Source: Flavobacterium luteum (GTDB lineage: Bacteria; Bacteroidota; Bacteroidia; Flavobacteriales; Flavobacteriaceae). Taken from it: a stretch of DNA of 64,000 nucleotides. The DNA lies in contig NZ_WAEM01000006.1 of assembly GCF_008806775.1 (NCBI RefSeq), forward strand, positions 1 through 64,000, written 5' to 3'. Positions 1-9,522 of the stretch are shown piece after piece. The position numbers were made by a program, and so were the translations under genes. Every line of letters begins with the position of its first letter. Positions within the stretch are counted from its first letter, which is position 1. Below the pieces are notes generated by a model that saw only the letters and a list, made by a program, of their open reading frames with translations, was not told where the DNA came from and did no database searches.

Positions 1-1
1 C

Positions 2-1024
2 TATGGTCAATCTGATATTTGGAAAGTTGCAATAAATGAAGACGGAAGTTTTGGTACTCCTGAAAATTTAGGAGTAACTATTAATACTGAGGGAAAAGAA
101 TCATTTCCTATAATCACAAATGAAAATGAATTGTATTTTGCCACTGATGGTCATCCTGGTCTTGGAGGATTAGATATTTTTATGTCTAGAATGAACGCCG
201 ATGGCTCTTTTAAAGCACCTATTAACATTGGTGCGCCAGCAAACTCTCCGCAAGATGATTTTGCCTATTTAATTGATACTAAAACCAGAAAAGGATTTTT
301 AACTTCTAACAGAGATGGTGGTAAAGGATATGATGATATTTACAAATTCTTAGAAACTAGAAAGTTGGTTTGCGAGCAAGTATTGTCGGGGATAGTCACT
401 GATTTAGAAACGGGTGAAATTCTTGCTAATACTAAAGTTACTTTATTTGATGATAAATTCAATACCATTAAAGAAGTGTTTTCTGATGATAAAGGGTTTT
501 ACACTTTTGAAGTGGAATGTGGCAAATCGTACTACATTAGAGCCGAAAAAGAGTTGTATGAAACTAAAGAACTAAAAGTTACTATTCCCACTTCAAACGG
601 AAAAACAGACTTCCCTATTCAGTTAGAGAAAAAAGTAAAACCTGTTACTGTGGGTGATGATTTAGCAAAAGCTTTTGGTATTAAGATTATCTACTTTGAT
701 TTAGACAAATGGAATATTAGACCGGATGCTGCCCTTGAATTAGAGAAAATATTAGATGTAATGAAACAATATCCTACTATGAAAATCGATGTGCGTTCGC
801 ATACTGATAGCCGTCAAACGCATAAATACAATGAGAAATTATCTGATAGAAGAGCTAAATCTACAATGGCTTGGTTGGTTACTAACGGAGTTGATGCTAG
901 TCGTCTAATCGGAAAAGGATATGGTGAAACTCTATTAGTGAACAAATGTGCCGATGGCGTGAAGTGCTCGGAAGAGGAACATCAAGCTAACAGAAGAAGT
1001 GAATTCATTATTACTGAATTGTAA
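2..1024 (+). CDS. OmpA-family outer-membrane protein, 3' part (start outside window)
   Basis: The reading frame is open from base 2, so the gene begins before the window; the visible part is 340 codons. The first ~115 residues look like WD40/PD40-type propeller repeats (repeated DIW/DIF and DGSF motifs). A carboxypeptidase-regulatory-like beta domain follows (VLSGIVTDLETGEILANTKV), then a C-terminal OmpA peptidoglycan-binding domain (IYFDLDKWNIRPDAALELEK, SHTDSRQTHKYNEKLSDRRA, ending NRRSEFIITEL). This PD40-regulatory-OmpA architecture is common in Bacteroidota next to PorP/SprF-family genes, and some members belong to the T9SS/gliding apparatus. The likely role is an envelope protein anchored to peptidoglycan. 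Membership in a T9SS complex cannot be shown because the upstream neighbours are missing. A strong terminator follows 18 bases after the stop. Confidence 0.85.
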   Translation, partial: YGQSDIWKVAINEDGSFGTPENLGVTINTEGKESFPIITNENELYFATDGHPGLGGLDIFMSRMNADGSFKAPINIGAPANSPQDDFAYLIDTKTRKGFLTSNRDGGKGYDDIYKFLETRKLVCEQVLSGIVTDLETGEILANTKVTLFDDKFNTIKEVFSDDKGFYTFEVECGKSYYIRAEKELYETKELKVTIPTSNGKTDFPIQLEKKVKPVTVGDDLAKAFGIKIIYFDLDKWNIRPDAALELEKILDVMKQYPTMKIDVRSHTDSRQTHKYNEKLSDRRAKSTMAWLVTNGVDASRLIGKGYGETLLVNKCADGVKCSEEEHQANRRSEFIITEL

Positions 1025-1041
1025 AATTTAAATAAATTAGT

Positions 1042-1072
1042 AAAAAAGCATCCTATCTTGGGATGCTTTTTT
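1042..1072. terminator. bidirectional rho-independent terminator
   Basis: A 9-bp stem, AAAGCATCC/GGATGCTTT, is flanked by A-runs on the left and T-runs on the right. It can therefore end both the OmpA gene (plus) and the convergent flippase gene (minus, stop at 1108). Confidence 0.85.
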
Positions 1073-1107
1073 GTTATAAACTTAGATACAATCAAAACTG
1101 TTAAAAA

Positions 1108-2388
1108 TCAAAACAAAGTCTTTCTAAAATATAAAACTAAAACGGACAAATAAATAGAATAGGTAATTGCATGAGCCATAACTACTCCCTCTATTTGATA
1201 GACTCCAATTAAATAATTACTTGTAAAAAACATCACAGACAATGAAATTGACTCCGCTATGATAAAAGCTACAGTTAGTTTTTTTGCAAAAAACTGATAG
1301 CCTAATATAAGTGAGGCCCCCTTTAATGTGTCCCCTAAGAGTTGCCAAAAAAACAAAGTGGTTACAGGCAGAAATGCATGTGTAAAAAGCAATTTTACGA
1401 TAAAGAATCTCAATAAATAGATGAATAGTAATCCAAAAGTAAAAATGGGCAAAATGGTTTTATAATAACTCCAAAATATATTTTTTGTAGCTTTTTTTGT
1501 TTCAGCGAAAGCCAATCGAGGAAAAAAATAAAGCGTAAGAATTGATGAGATAAACATAAGATAATAACTTGAAATCCTGTTCATAGCTTCCCAATAACCA
1601 GCTGATTCTATTCCTAATTTTTCAATAATTGAATGGCGAATGGATAGAAAAACTAAGGGACCTATAACCGATGACACGAGTGCCATTAATGAATAGGATG
1701 ATAAGTTTTTCAATATCTGAAAATCGAATAGTCGAAAGGAAACAGTACTTATAAAATTCAAATCTTTATTAATGAAATAAAAAGCAACAAAAAACAATAA
1801 TGCTGGAGGAATAATTATAGCAAGTAATGCTCCAAAGGTTTTATAGTGCCAAACCACAATTACTGAAAAAACTAATCCAATTGTGTTTCCAATAATATTG
1901 CTAAAAATAACATTCCTGAATTTTCCCAATCCATTTAGTATTGCTAGTAATAAAATCGTTACAATGTACCAAGGTAAAGTTAAAGCAAGAATTGAAAAAA
2001 TACTAGAATATTCAAATTCACCTCCAAAAACGATATTATTCCAATACATTGAAAAAGCTGCTAAAACCAAACTCAAAACCAATGAAACCGTTAGTAAACT
2101 TAAAAAGACTGTTGAAATAACTTTCTTAAGCTCTACCTCATTGTCTTTATTATTCACTATGTACTTTACAATTCCGTTCTGAAATCCTAGAGTTGCAATA
2201 CTTTCTGTAGAAGTCATAAAATTTCTTAAATTCCCTGCTAAAGCCATACCGCTAGGCCCAATAAAAATTGCAATTACTTTAGAGGAAATTAGTCCAATTG
2301 CTATTTTTAATAAAATACCTATACTATTTAAAGAAGTAACTTTAAATAAAGGAGTTCTTGAAAAGGTTTTGATAAATGTTACTTTCAT
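1108..2388 (-). CDS. O-antigen / oligosaccharide flippase (Wzx-like)
   Basis: A 426-aa, very hydrophobic protein with about 12 predicted membrane segments, the size and layout of the polysaccharide-transport members of the MOP flippase superfamily. The N-terminal part (FKVTSLNSIGILLKIAIGLI, then IFIGPSGMALAGNLRNFMTS and ESIATLGFQNGIVKYI) is typical of proteins annotated as O-antigen translocase in Bacteroidota. Such proteins move lipid-linked oligosaccharide units across the inner membrane. No glycosyltransferase or other LPS gene lies beside it here, so this is an isolated copy and the substrate is unknown. The assigned start gives an N-terminus with no extra extension before the first membrane helix. 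Confidence 0.8.
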   Translation of the reverse strand: MKVTFIKTFSRTPLFKVTSLNSIGILLKIAIGLISSKVIAIFIGPSGMALAGNLRNFMTSTESIATLGFQNGIVKYIVNNKDNEVELKKVISTVFLSLLTVSLVLSLVLAAFSMYWNNIVFGGEFEYSSIFSILALTLPWYIVTILLLAILNGLGKFRNVIFSNIIGNTIGLVFSVIVVWHYKTFGALLAIIIPPALLFFVAFYFINKDLNFISTVSFRLFDFQILKNLSSYSLMALVSSVIGPLVFLSIRHSIIEKLGIESAGYWEAMNRISSYYLMFISSILTLYFFPRLAFAETKKATKNIFWSYYKTILPIFTFGLLFIYLLRFFIVKLLFTHAFLPVTTLFFWQLLGDTLKGASLILGYQFFAKKLTVAFIIAESISLSVMFFTSNYLIGVYQIEGVVMAHAITYSIYLSVLVLYFRKTLF

Positions 2389-2591
2389 AGTAATTATTTG
2401 TTCCTAATTTTCTGCTCTTTTTTGAGTTTATTATTACGCGAAATCATTCTCTTTCAAAATGCGCTTTATAATATTAAATATAAGTGTCGAAATTTAGTTC
2501 ATTATTTAGTAATTCTTTAAATTTTGTTCTTCTATTATTTAGAATAGTATAAACTTAATTTGTATTTTTAGGCTACTAATAACTTGTTTTC

Positions 2592-4400
2592 GTGAAATTA
2601 AAACAAAATACCTTTCTCTTTATACTAATTAGTTTTATTTCTTATCCTTTTTACGGACAAGATATATCATTATTTAAACAATACAACGGAAGATATGACT
2701 TTGTTTTTATTGGAAACACTTTAAATACCATTGAAAATAATAATATTGATGGCCTACCAAGTCCGCCCTGCACTATTCTTACAAATTCTTCATCACTATT
2801 AAATCTAAATCAGGACAATAGTATAGAAAACGCCTATTTGTATTGGGCGGGTTCAGGAACTGGCGATTTTGAGGTTAAATTAAACAATCAAACCATTTCG
2901 GCTATTCGTACTTTCAGTAATGAAAATTCGAGAGGCTTTCCGTTTTTTAGCGCTTTCGCAGATGTAACTTCACTAATTCAATCTACGGGAAACGGAATTT
3001 ATAATTTTTCGGATCTAGATTTAACAGCTATTATTGCAGATTATTGTCCATTTGGAGGCAATTTTGCCGGATGGGCAATAGTCATTATTTATAAAAACAA
3101 AGATCTTCCACTAAATCAACTCACCGTTTATGATGGTTTACAATCCGTTCCAAATGAAATTAACATTACACTAAACAGTTTAAATGTAATTGACAATAAT
3201 GATGCTAAAATAGGATTTGTGGCTTGGGAAGGAGATAAAAACATTGCTAATAACGAATCCTTACTTATTAATGAAAATTTAATTGACAATCCGCCGCTCA
3301 ATCCTGGCAACAATGCATTTAATGGAACCAATAGCTTTTTAGGAACCAGTGATTTGTACAACATGGATCTTGATGTTTACAGCATACAAAACAATATTAA
3401 GATAGGAGATACCAATGCTTCTATACGATTGACTTCAGATCAGGATTTTGTAATGATAAATGCAATAGTCACAAAACTAAACAGTCAATTGCCAGATGCA
3501 ACAATTAGTTTCAATAAGATTAATAAAGCCTGTAATTCTAAAAAAATAGTGGTCGATTACACGGTATTCAACTCCAACAGTACCAATCCCCTTCCTGCAG
3601 AAACTCCAATTGCAATATATGCAAACGGAATACTGATACAACAAACTAAAACGAAAACAACTCTCCCTATTGACGGAAGCGAAACCGCTACAATCACAAT
3701 CAATATTCCTGAAAATATACCTAACAATTTTGAACTAAAATTTATTGTAGATGACGACGGAACAGGACAAGGAAGAGTAAATGAGATAAACGAAACAAAC
3801 AACACTTTTTCTGAAGCTGTTACTTTGTTAGTTTCGGATATTTTAGGAACTTTAGATGCTCTAATTTCTTGCAATTTAGGATTAGGAAAAGCTGTTTTTA
3901 ATTTTTCAAAATATGAAGAATCAATAAAAGTAAATCCCTCAGACGTAGTCCAGTTTTATGAATCAACTACCGATTTAGAGAATGAAACCAATACGATTTC
4001 GGGAATTTCAAATTACAGTACTGCGAGTACTCCTAAAACTATTTTTGTTAAAGTTGATAACGGAACATGCTTTAGCACTACTTCATTTTCACTGACTTCA
4101 AGAAATTGTCCTCCAACAGTTTATAACTTTGTTTCTGCAAATAATGATACTAAAAACGACACTTTTTTTATTGACGGATTGCGAAATATTTTCCTGAATT
4201 TTAAACTATCAATATACAATCGTTGGGGAACTTTAGTTTGGAATGGTAACAATAATACTCCCGATTGGGACGGATACGCAAATCAAGGCTTTTTAATTAA
4301 TTCTTCACAAATTGCCACAGGAACTTATTATTATGTTCTAGAACTAAATGACCCTGACTATTCAAAACCGCTCGTAGGATATCTCTTTTTAACCAGATAA
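2592..4400 (+). CDS. T9SS type B sorting domain-containing secreted protein with CARDB-like domain
   Basis: 602 aa starting with GTG; no in-frame ATG gives a complete signal peptide. Residues 1-23 form a signal peptide ending near YPFYGQ. Residues ~24-300 are a beta-rich region rich in Asn (AYLYWAGSGTGDFEVKL, FAGWAIVIIYKNKD). Residues ~305-415 resemble a CARDB adhesion domain (KIVVDYTVFNSNSTNPLP, FKL-type strands, RVNEINETNNTF). The last ~90 residues are a gliding-motility-associated (CHU_C, type B) C-terminal domain with FKLSIYNRWGTLVWNG, PDWDGYANQG, GTYYYVLELND and PLVGYLFLTR. Such proteins are exported by Sec and then by T9SS to the surface or medium, often as SprB-like adhesins. The function of the central part is not recognised. 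Confidence 0.85.
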   Translation: MKLKQNTFLFILISFISYPFYGQDISLFKQYNGRYDFVFIGNTLNTIENNNIDGLPSPPCTILTNSSSLLNLNQDNSIENAYLYWAGSGTGDFEVKLNNQTISAIRTFSNENSRGFPFFSAFADVTSLIQSTGNGIYNFSDLDLTAIIADYCPFGGNFAGWAIVIIYKNKDLPLNQLTVYDGLQSVPNEINITLNSLNVIDNNDAKIGFVAWEGDKNIANNESLLINENLIDNPPLNPGNNAFNGTNSFLGTSDLYNMDLDVYSIQNNIKIGDTNASIRLTSDQDFVMINAIVTKLNSQLPDATISFNKINKACNSKKIVVDYTVFNSNSTNPLPAETPIAIYANGILIQQTKTKTTLPIDGSETATITINIPENIPNNFELKFIVDDDGTGQGRVNEINETNNTFSEAVTLLVSDILGTLDALISCNLGLGKAVFNFSKYEESIKVNPSDVVQFYESTTDLENETNTISGISNYSTASTPKTIFVKVDNGTCFSTTSFSLTSRNCPPTVYNFVSANNDTKNDTFFIDGLRNIFLNFKLSIYNRWGTLVWNGNNNTPDWDGYANQGFLINSSQIATGTYYYVLELNDPDYSKPLVGYLFLTR

Positions 4401-4435
4401 TGTTTAAAGGTTAAGTTTAAATAAATAATTTAGCA

Positions 4436-4462
4436 TTGGTTTACAAAACCTTTGTAACTTTG
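4436..4462 (+). promoter_or_regulatory. Bacteroidota-type promoter of the RNA methyltransferase gene
   Basis: The -7 element TAACTTTG (4455-4462) matches consensus TAnnTTTG exactly. A TTG at 4436-4438 sits about where the -33 element belongs (16-bp spacer, slightly short). Leader of roughly 20 nt to the ATG at 4489. Confidence 0.6.
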
Positions 4463-4488
4463 AACTTTAGTTATTTTGCTACTCAAAA

Positions 4489-5277
4489 ATGAAACAAATC
4501 TCTTCCGTACAAAATCCATTTATAAAATCACTGGTCTTATTGCAAGAAAAAGCCAAAGCAAGAAAACAAACTGAAACATTTTTAATCGAAGGACAACGCG
4601 AAATTACATTAGCTATTAAAGGAGGATATACAATTGAAACTATTCTATTTCTGCCCGAATTAATTTCTGAATCCCAAATTATCAAATTAACGAACAACGA
4701 AATTGAGTTAATAGAAATCTCAAAAGAAGTCTATCAAAAATTGGCTTACCGAGATACTACCGAAGGTATTTTAGCAATTGCAAAAACAAAATCGTTGCAA
4801 TTATCCGATTTAAAATTATCTGAAAACCCACTAATTCTAATTGCAGAAGCACCTGAAAAACCTGGAAATATTGGCGCTTTACTTCGCACTGCCGATGCAG
4901 CCCATCTTGATGCTGTGATTATTGCCAACCCAAAAAGTGATTTATACAATCCCAATATAGTTCGCTCTAGCGTTGGGTGTTTATTTACCAATCAAATTGC
5001 AACAGGAACAACTTCTGAAATCATTGCTTTTCTAAAAGAACGAAAAATTAATATTTACTGCGCTACCTTACAAAATTCGACTTCCTATCATACTCAGGAT
5101 TATACAACTCCCACAGCATTGGTCGTGGGAACAGAAGCAACTGGATTAACAGAAGAATGGCGAGATGAAGCTACTCAAAACATTATTATTCCGATGCAAG
5201 GTGAAATAGATAGCATGAATGTTTCAGTAGCAGCAGCTATATTAATTTTTGAAGCCAAAAGGCAAAGAGGCTTTTAG
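4489..5277 (+). CDS. TrmH/SpoU-family RNA 2'-O-methyltransferase
   Basis: 262 aa, normal for the SpoU family (SPOUT fold with a deep trefoil knot). The N-terminal ~100 residues form the substrate-binding domain (VQNPFIKSLVLLQEKAKARK, FLIEGQREI). All three catalytic SpoU motifs are present: motif 1 EKPGNIGALLRTADAAHLDA, motif 2 LVVGTEATGLTEEW, and motif 3 IIPMQGEIDSMNVSVAAAIL. It uses S-adenosylmethionine to methylate a ribose 2'-OH in rRNA or tRNA. Which position (RlmB-like G2251 or another) cannot be told from sequence. It has its own promoter and stands 71 bases before the Rel gene. Confidence 0.88.
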   Translation: MKQISSVQNPFIKSLVLLQEKAKARKQTETFLIEGQREITLAIKGGYTIETILFLPELISESQIIKLTNNEIELIEISKEVYQKLAYRDTTEGILAIAKTKSLQLSDLKLSENPLILIAEAPEKPGNIGALLRTADAAHLDAVIIANPKSDLYNPNIVRSSVGCLFTNQIATGTTSEIIAFLKERKINIYCATLQNSTSYHTQDYTTPTALVVGTEATGLTEEWRDEATQNIIIPMQGEIDSMNVSVAAAILIFEAKRQRGF

Positions 5278-5348
5278 AATACTATTAAAAACTTATAGTT
5301 GCATATCTCAAATCTTATTTCTATTTTTAAAAATTAGAACAGTTCATT

Positions 5349-7568
5349 ATGCTTGATATTGATATAGAAAAAGAAAACAAAGCAATTGCTAAAGAATACA
5401 AAGAATTACTTCGTATCAGTTATCAAACTTTAACTCCTGAAGATAAGAAACTCATTCGAAAAGCATTCGACGTAGCTGTTGATGCGCATCAAGATCAACG
5501 CCGCAAATCTGGTGAAGCCTATATCTTCCACCCTATTGCTGTAGCAAAAATTGTAGCATCCGAAATTGGTTTAGGAGCCACATCTATTGCAGCTGCTTTA
5601 CTACATGATGTTGTAGAAGATACTCCTATTACTATTCATGACATTGAAAAACTATTTAATCCTAAAGTTGCCCAACTTGTAGAAGGATTAACAAAAATAT
5701 CAATGGTTCAAAAGGATTTGAATGCTTCAGTACAGGCAGAGAACTTCCGAAAAATGATTCTAACCCTAAACGATGATGTACGTGTAATTCTTATCAAATT
5801 GGCCGACCGCTTGCACAATATGCAAACCATGGACTCCATGCAAGAAGACAAACAAACAAAAATCGCATCTGAAACCTTGTATATTTATGCGCCATTAGCA
5901 CACCGATTGGGTTTATACAATATCAAAACAAAATTAGAAGATTTAGGATTAAAGTATACTGAACCCAAAGTCTATAATGATATTGTGAGTAAAATAAAAG
6001 AAACTAAAGAAGAACAAGACGAATATATTAAGACCATTTCTGAAGTACTTAAAAAATCGCTCGATGAAGAAAAAATAGATTACATCATAAAAGGTCGCCC
6101 AAAATCCATCTACTCTATACGGAGAAAAATGTTGGCTCAAAACGTAAGCTTTGATGAAGTCTATGATAAATTTGCTTTGCGTATTGTTTACAAGTCAAAT
6201 GCTCATGAAGAAAAATTTCTTGCCTGGAAAATTTATTCCATAGTAACCGATCATTACAGACCCAGCCCAAGCCGATTGCGCGATTGGATTTCTTCGCCAA
6301 AATCTACTGGGTATGAAGCACTACACATTACCGTAATGGGACCTAAAGGAAGATGGGTCGAAATACAAGTAAGAAGCGAGCGAATGGATGAGATTGCAGA
6401 AAAAGGCTATGCAGCACATTACAAATATAAAAACGGAGCAACTGAAGAAAGTGGTTTAGATATTTGGCTTAATTTATTAAAAGAAGCATTAGAAAATTCT
6501 GAAACCAATGCAGTAGATTTTGTAGAAGATTTTAAAATGAATCTTTACTCCAAAGAAATCTTTGTGTTTACACCAAAAGGTGAAATCAAATCCTTACCTA
6601 AAGGAGCAACCTCACTCGATTTTGCATTTAGCATTCACTCTGAAATTGGAATTCGTACCAGAGGAACGCGAGTAAACGGAAAATTAGTTCCTTTAAACAC
6701 AGAACTCAAAAGTGGCGACCAAATAGAAGTAATAACTTCTCAAAATCAGAAACCGACAAGTCATTGGCTAGATTATGTAACAACTACAAGGGCCAAAAAT
6801 AAAATTAGAAACGTTCTTAACGAGGATACTAAAAAAATTGCCGAAGAAGGAAAAGAATTATTAACTAGAAAATTAAGACACCTAAAAGTTACCGTTAGCG
6901 AACAAGTAATTAATGAACTTGTAAACTTTTTTAACCTAAAAACGAGTTTAGATTTATTTTATCGAGTTGGAATTGGATCTATCGAGAATCAACAGCTAAA
7001 AGATTATGCTTCGCAAAAAAGCAACACCTTGATGAACTTCTTTAAAAATAAAATCAAGCGAACTCCTACCACTGCCGATAAAGACATTCACAAACAATTA
7101 TTAAGTAAAAATTATGACTTGCTCGTTTTTGGTGTAGACCAAGACAAATTAGATTATAAACTGTCTTCCTGCTGTAATCCAATTCCTGGCGATGAAGTTT
7201 TTGGATTTGTAACTATTAATGAAGGTATAAAAGTGCATAAAAAAGATTGTCCAAATGCTATAAGTATGCAATCTAATTATGCATATCGAGTCATTTCTGC
7301 AAAATGGATAGACTCCACCCAACAAGAATTTAAAGCCATTTTAAATATTACAGGAATGGACACTATAGGCTTAACAAACAAATTGACAAAAGTAATTTCC
7401 AACAATATGAATGTAAATATTCAAAGTATCTCATTAAGTGGAGAGGCTGGCCTTTTTAAAGGAAAAGTTGCGGTAATTGTTCAAAACAATACTATTTTGA
7501 ATAAGATGATTGATAACATTAAGAAAATTGATGGTGTAGATAAAGTAACCCGAGTGTACAAAAATTAA
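5349..7568 (+). CDS. bifunctional (p)ppGpp synthetase / hydrolase (Rel/SpoT)
   Basis: 739 aa, full length for the long RelA-SpoT homologs. The HD hydrolase domain is intact (HQDQRRKSGEAYIFHP, ALLHDVVEDT with His86-Asp87), as is the nucleotidyl-transferase synthetase domain around residues 240-360 (RPKSIYSIRRKM, FALRIVY, STGYEALH, EIQVRSERMDEIAE). A TGS domain follows at ~400-465 (FVFTPKGEIKSLPKGATSLD), then a conserved Cys-containing region (SSCCNPIPGDEVFGF) and a C-terminal ACT domain at ~665-739. Because both catalytic domains look active, the protein should both make and degrade the stringent-response alarmone, as expected for lineages with one long Rel. It binds ribosomes in the cytoplasm. 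The gene is followed directly by fur. Confidence 0.95.
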   Translation: MLDIDIEKENKAIAKEYKELLRISYQTLTPEDKKLIRKAFDVAVDAHQDQRRKSGEAYIFHPIAVAKIVASEIGLGATSIAAALLHDVVEDTPITIHDIEKLFNPKVAQLVEGLTKISMVQKDLNASVQAENFRKMILTLNDDVRVILIKLADRLHNMQTMDSMQEDKQTKIASETLYIYAPLAHRLGLYNIKTKLEDLGLKYTEPKVYNDIVSKIKETKEEQDEYIKTISEVLKKSLDEEKIDYIIKGRPKSIYSIRRKMLAQNVSFDEVYDKFALRIVYKSNAHEEKFLAWKIYSIVTDHYRPSPSRLRDWISSPKSTGYEALHITVMGPKGRWVEIQVRSERMDEIAEKGYAAHYKYKNGATEESGLDIWLNLLKEALENSETNAVDFVEDFKMNLYSKEIFVFTPKGEIKSLPKGATSLDFAFSIHSEIGIRTRGTRVNGKLVPLNTELKSGDQIEVITSQNQKPTSHWLDYVTTTRAKNKIRNVLNEDTKKIAEEGKELLTRKLRHLKVTVSEQVINELVNFFNLKTSLDLFYRVGIGSIENQQLKDYASQKSNTLMNFFKNKIKRTPTTADKDIHKQLLSKNYDLLVFGVDQDKLDYKLSSCCNPIPGDEVFGFVTINEGIKVHKKDCPNAISMQSNYAYRVISAKWIDSTQQEFKAILNITGMDTIGLTNKLTKVISNNMNVNIQSISLSGEAGLFKGKVAVIVQNNTILNKMIDNIKKIDGVDKVTRVYKN

Positions 7569-7610
7569 ACGTTTCTGACTTTAAAGGTTTAATCTTTTAA
7601 AATAAAAATT

Positions 7611-7618
7611 TATCTTTG
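7611..7618 (+). promoter_or_regulatory. -7 element TATCTTTG immediately before fur
   Basis: A perfect TAnnTTTG -7 element ends only 4 bases before the fur ATG (7623). Transcription would start at or beside the start codon, giving a leaderless or nearly leaderless mRNA. Confidence 0.65.
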
Positions 7619-7622
7619 CAAC

Positions 7623-8075
7623 ATGACACTACTATCTGTTGATAACAGCAAAAACCAAGAAATTGTAAAAAATGTTTTTACACTGTATCTTGAAAATAAA
7701 GGACACCGAAAAACTCCTGAACGTTACGCTATTCTTCAAGAAATTTACGATAATGAAGAACACTTTGATATAGAAAATCTTTATATCAAAATGAAAAATA
7801 AAAACTATAGGGTCAGTAGAGCAACACTATACAATACAATTGAGTTGTTATTAGATTGCGCTCTAGTCAGAAAACACCAATTTGGGCAAAATCAAGCTCA
7901 TTACGAAAAGTCCTATTTCGATAAGCAACACGACCACATTATCATGACGGATACTGGAGAAGTTATCGAGTTTTGTGACCCAAGAATACAAATGATTAAA
8001 AAAACAATCGAAGAAATTTTTGATATCGAAATTCACAATCATTCCCTCTACTTTTATGGAAATAAGAAAGTTTAA
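7623..8075 (+). CDS. fur: Fur-family transcriptional regulator
   Basis: 150 aa, the usual Fur size. The winged-helix DNA-binding domain is at residues ~10-90 ([40 protein letters not shown]). The dimerisation and metal-binding part follows, with the HDH motif ([12 protein letters not shown]) and [10 protein letters not shown]. The paired C-terminal CxxC zinc motif of Escherichia coli Fur is not seen; only one Cys sits at EFCDP. Known members repress iron-uptake genes with Fe(II), but zinc (Zur) or peroxide (PerR) sensing cannot be excluded by reading. The [20 protein letters not shown] stretch matches what is usually called Fur in flavobacteria. The -7 element directly before the ATG suggests a leaderless transcript. 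Confidence 0.85.
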   Translation: MTLLSVDNSKNQEIVKNVFTLYLENKGHRKTPERYAILQEIYDNEEHFDIENLYIKMKNKNYRVSRATLYNTIELLLDCALVRKHQFGQNQAHYEKSYFDKQHDHIIMTDTGEVIEFCDPRIQMIKKTIEEIFDIEIHNHSLYFYGNKKV

Positions 8076-8170
8076 TTTGCTGTTTTTTTTCGTACATACG
8101 ATTAATCAAACAACCAACTTAACAAATAACCAATTTAACAACTAACTACACCTGAGGCGCAACCGAACTT

Positions 8171-8206
8171 ATGGAGCGCAGCGGAATAAAACAACACACA
8201 GAATGA
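8171..8206 (+). other. 11-codon upstream ORF overlapping the purA start
   Basis: An ATG at 8171 opens a frame encoding MERSGIKQHTE whose TGA stop (8204-8206) overlaps the purA ATG (8203-8205) as ATGA. The surrounding bases 8151-8188 are much richer in GC than the neighbouring intergenic DNA. This could be a translational-coupling leader for purA, or chance. Confidence 0.3.
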
Positions 8207-9474
8207 CCGTAGATTTATTACTAGGATTGCAATGGGGAGACGAAGGCAAAGGAAAAATTGTTGACGTTTTAACCTCAAAATATGATATTATTGCTCGTTT
8301 TCAAGGAGGCCCAAATGCAGGACACACACTAGAATTTGACGGAATTAAACACGTATTAAGAACCATTCCCTCTGGAATCTTTCACCAAAATTCAATTAAT
8401 ATTATCGGAAACGGAGTAGTAATTGACCCTGTCGTTTTTAAAGGAGAAATTGATGGTCTAGCCAAATTCAATTTAGATATTAAAAACAAATTAATAGTAT
8501 CAAGAAAAGCACATTTAATCTTACCTACCCATCGTTTATTAGATGCAGCTTCTGAAATCGCTAAAGGAAAAGCCAAAATTGGTTCTACTCTTAAAGGAAT
8601 TGGTCCCACCTATATGGATAAAACGGGTAGAAACGGTTTGCGTGTTGGCGATATTGAATTGGAAGATTTTGCAGCACGTTATAGAGCTCTTGCCGATAAA
8701 CACGAAGCGATGATTGCTTTTTACAATGTAGAAATTCAATATAATTTAATAGAATTAGAAAAAGAATTTTTTGAAGCTATTGAAGACTTAAAAAAGTTGA
8801 CTTTTATAGACAGCGAAGAGTATTTAGCGCAAGCACAAAAATCAGGAAAGTCTATTTTGTGCGAAGGCGCTCAAGGCTCTTTACTAGATGTCGATTTTGG
8901 AACCTATCCTTTTGTAACTTCATCAAACACAACCGCTGCTGGTGCTTGTACTGGTTTAGGAATTGCACCAAACAAAATTAAAGAAGTGTACGGAATTTTT
9001 AAAGCCTATACTACTCGAGTAGGAAGCGGCCCATTTCCTACTGAAGATTTTGAAGATGCTGGCGATACTATGGCAAGCGTTGGTAACGAATTCGGTTCGG
9101 TTACAGGTAGAAAAAGAAGGTGTGGATGGCTTGATTTAGTAGCATTAAAATATGCCGTACAAATAAATGGTGTAACCCAATTAATGATGATGAAAGGGGA
9201 TGTTTTGTCAGGATTTGAAACCTTAAAAATATGTACTGAATACAATTACAAAGGTGAAATTATCTCCCATTTGCCTTACAATATAGAACCTGAAAATGTT
9301 ACACCAATTTATAAAGAATTCAAAGGATGGAAAGCCGATTTAACTGGTATGACAACTTTTGATGAGTTACCTATTGAATTGAAACAATACATCGAATATA
9401 TCGAAGCCACAGTTGAAGTTCCAATAAAAATAGTTTCTGTGGGTCCAGATAGAAAGCAAACTATAACCAAATAA
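8203..9474 (+). CDS. purA: adenylosuccinate synthase
   Basis: 423 aa. The P-loop GLQWGDEGKGKIVD begins at residue 7, GGPNAGHTL follows, and the family signatures GSTLKGIGPTYMDKTGRNG, CEGAQGSLLDVDFGTYPFVT and TRVGSGPFPTE are all present. The enzyme joins IMP and aspartate using GTP to give adenylosuccinate, the first committed step from IMP to AMP, in the cytoplasm as a dimer. The start is fixed by the conserved MTVDLLLGLQWGDEG opening. The gene follows fur by 127 bases and ends at a rho-independent terminator. Confidence 0.97.
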   Translation: MTVDLLLGLQWGDEGKGKIVDVLTSKYDIIARFQGGPNAGHTLEFDGIKHVLRTIPSGIFHQNSINIIGNGVVIDPVVFKGEIDGLAKFNLDIKNKLIVSRKAHLILPTHRLLDAASEIAKGKAKIGSTLKGIGPTYMDKTGRNGLRVGDIELEDFAARYRALADKHEAMIAFYNVEIQYNLIELEKEFFEAIEDLKKLTFIDSEEYLAQAQKSGKSILCEGAQGSLLDVDFGTYPFVTSSNTTAAGACTGLGIAPNKIKEVYGIFKAYTTRVGSGPFPTEDFEDAGDTMASVGNEFGSVTGRKRRCGWLDLVALKYAVQINGVTQLMMMKGDVLSGFETLKICTEYNYKGEIISHLPYNIEPENVTPIYKEFKGWKADLTGMTTFDELPIELKQYIEYIEATVEVPIKIVSVGPDRKQTITK

Positions 9475-9483
9475 ATAGAGAAC

Positions 9484-9510
9484 GCTTTGAGAAATCAGAG
9501 CTTTTTTTTT
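9484..9510 (+). terminator. rho-independent terminator of purA
   Basis: Stem GCTTTGA / TCAGAGC (one G-U pair) with a GAAA tetraloop, followed by a run of T. Confidence 0.8.
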
Positions 9511-9522
9511 AACCACAATTAA

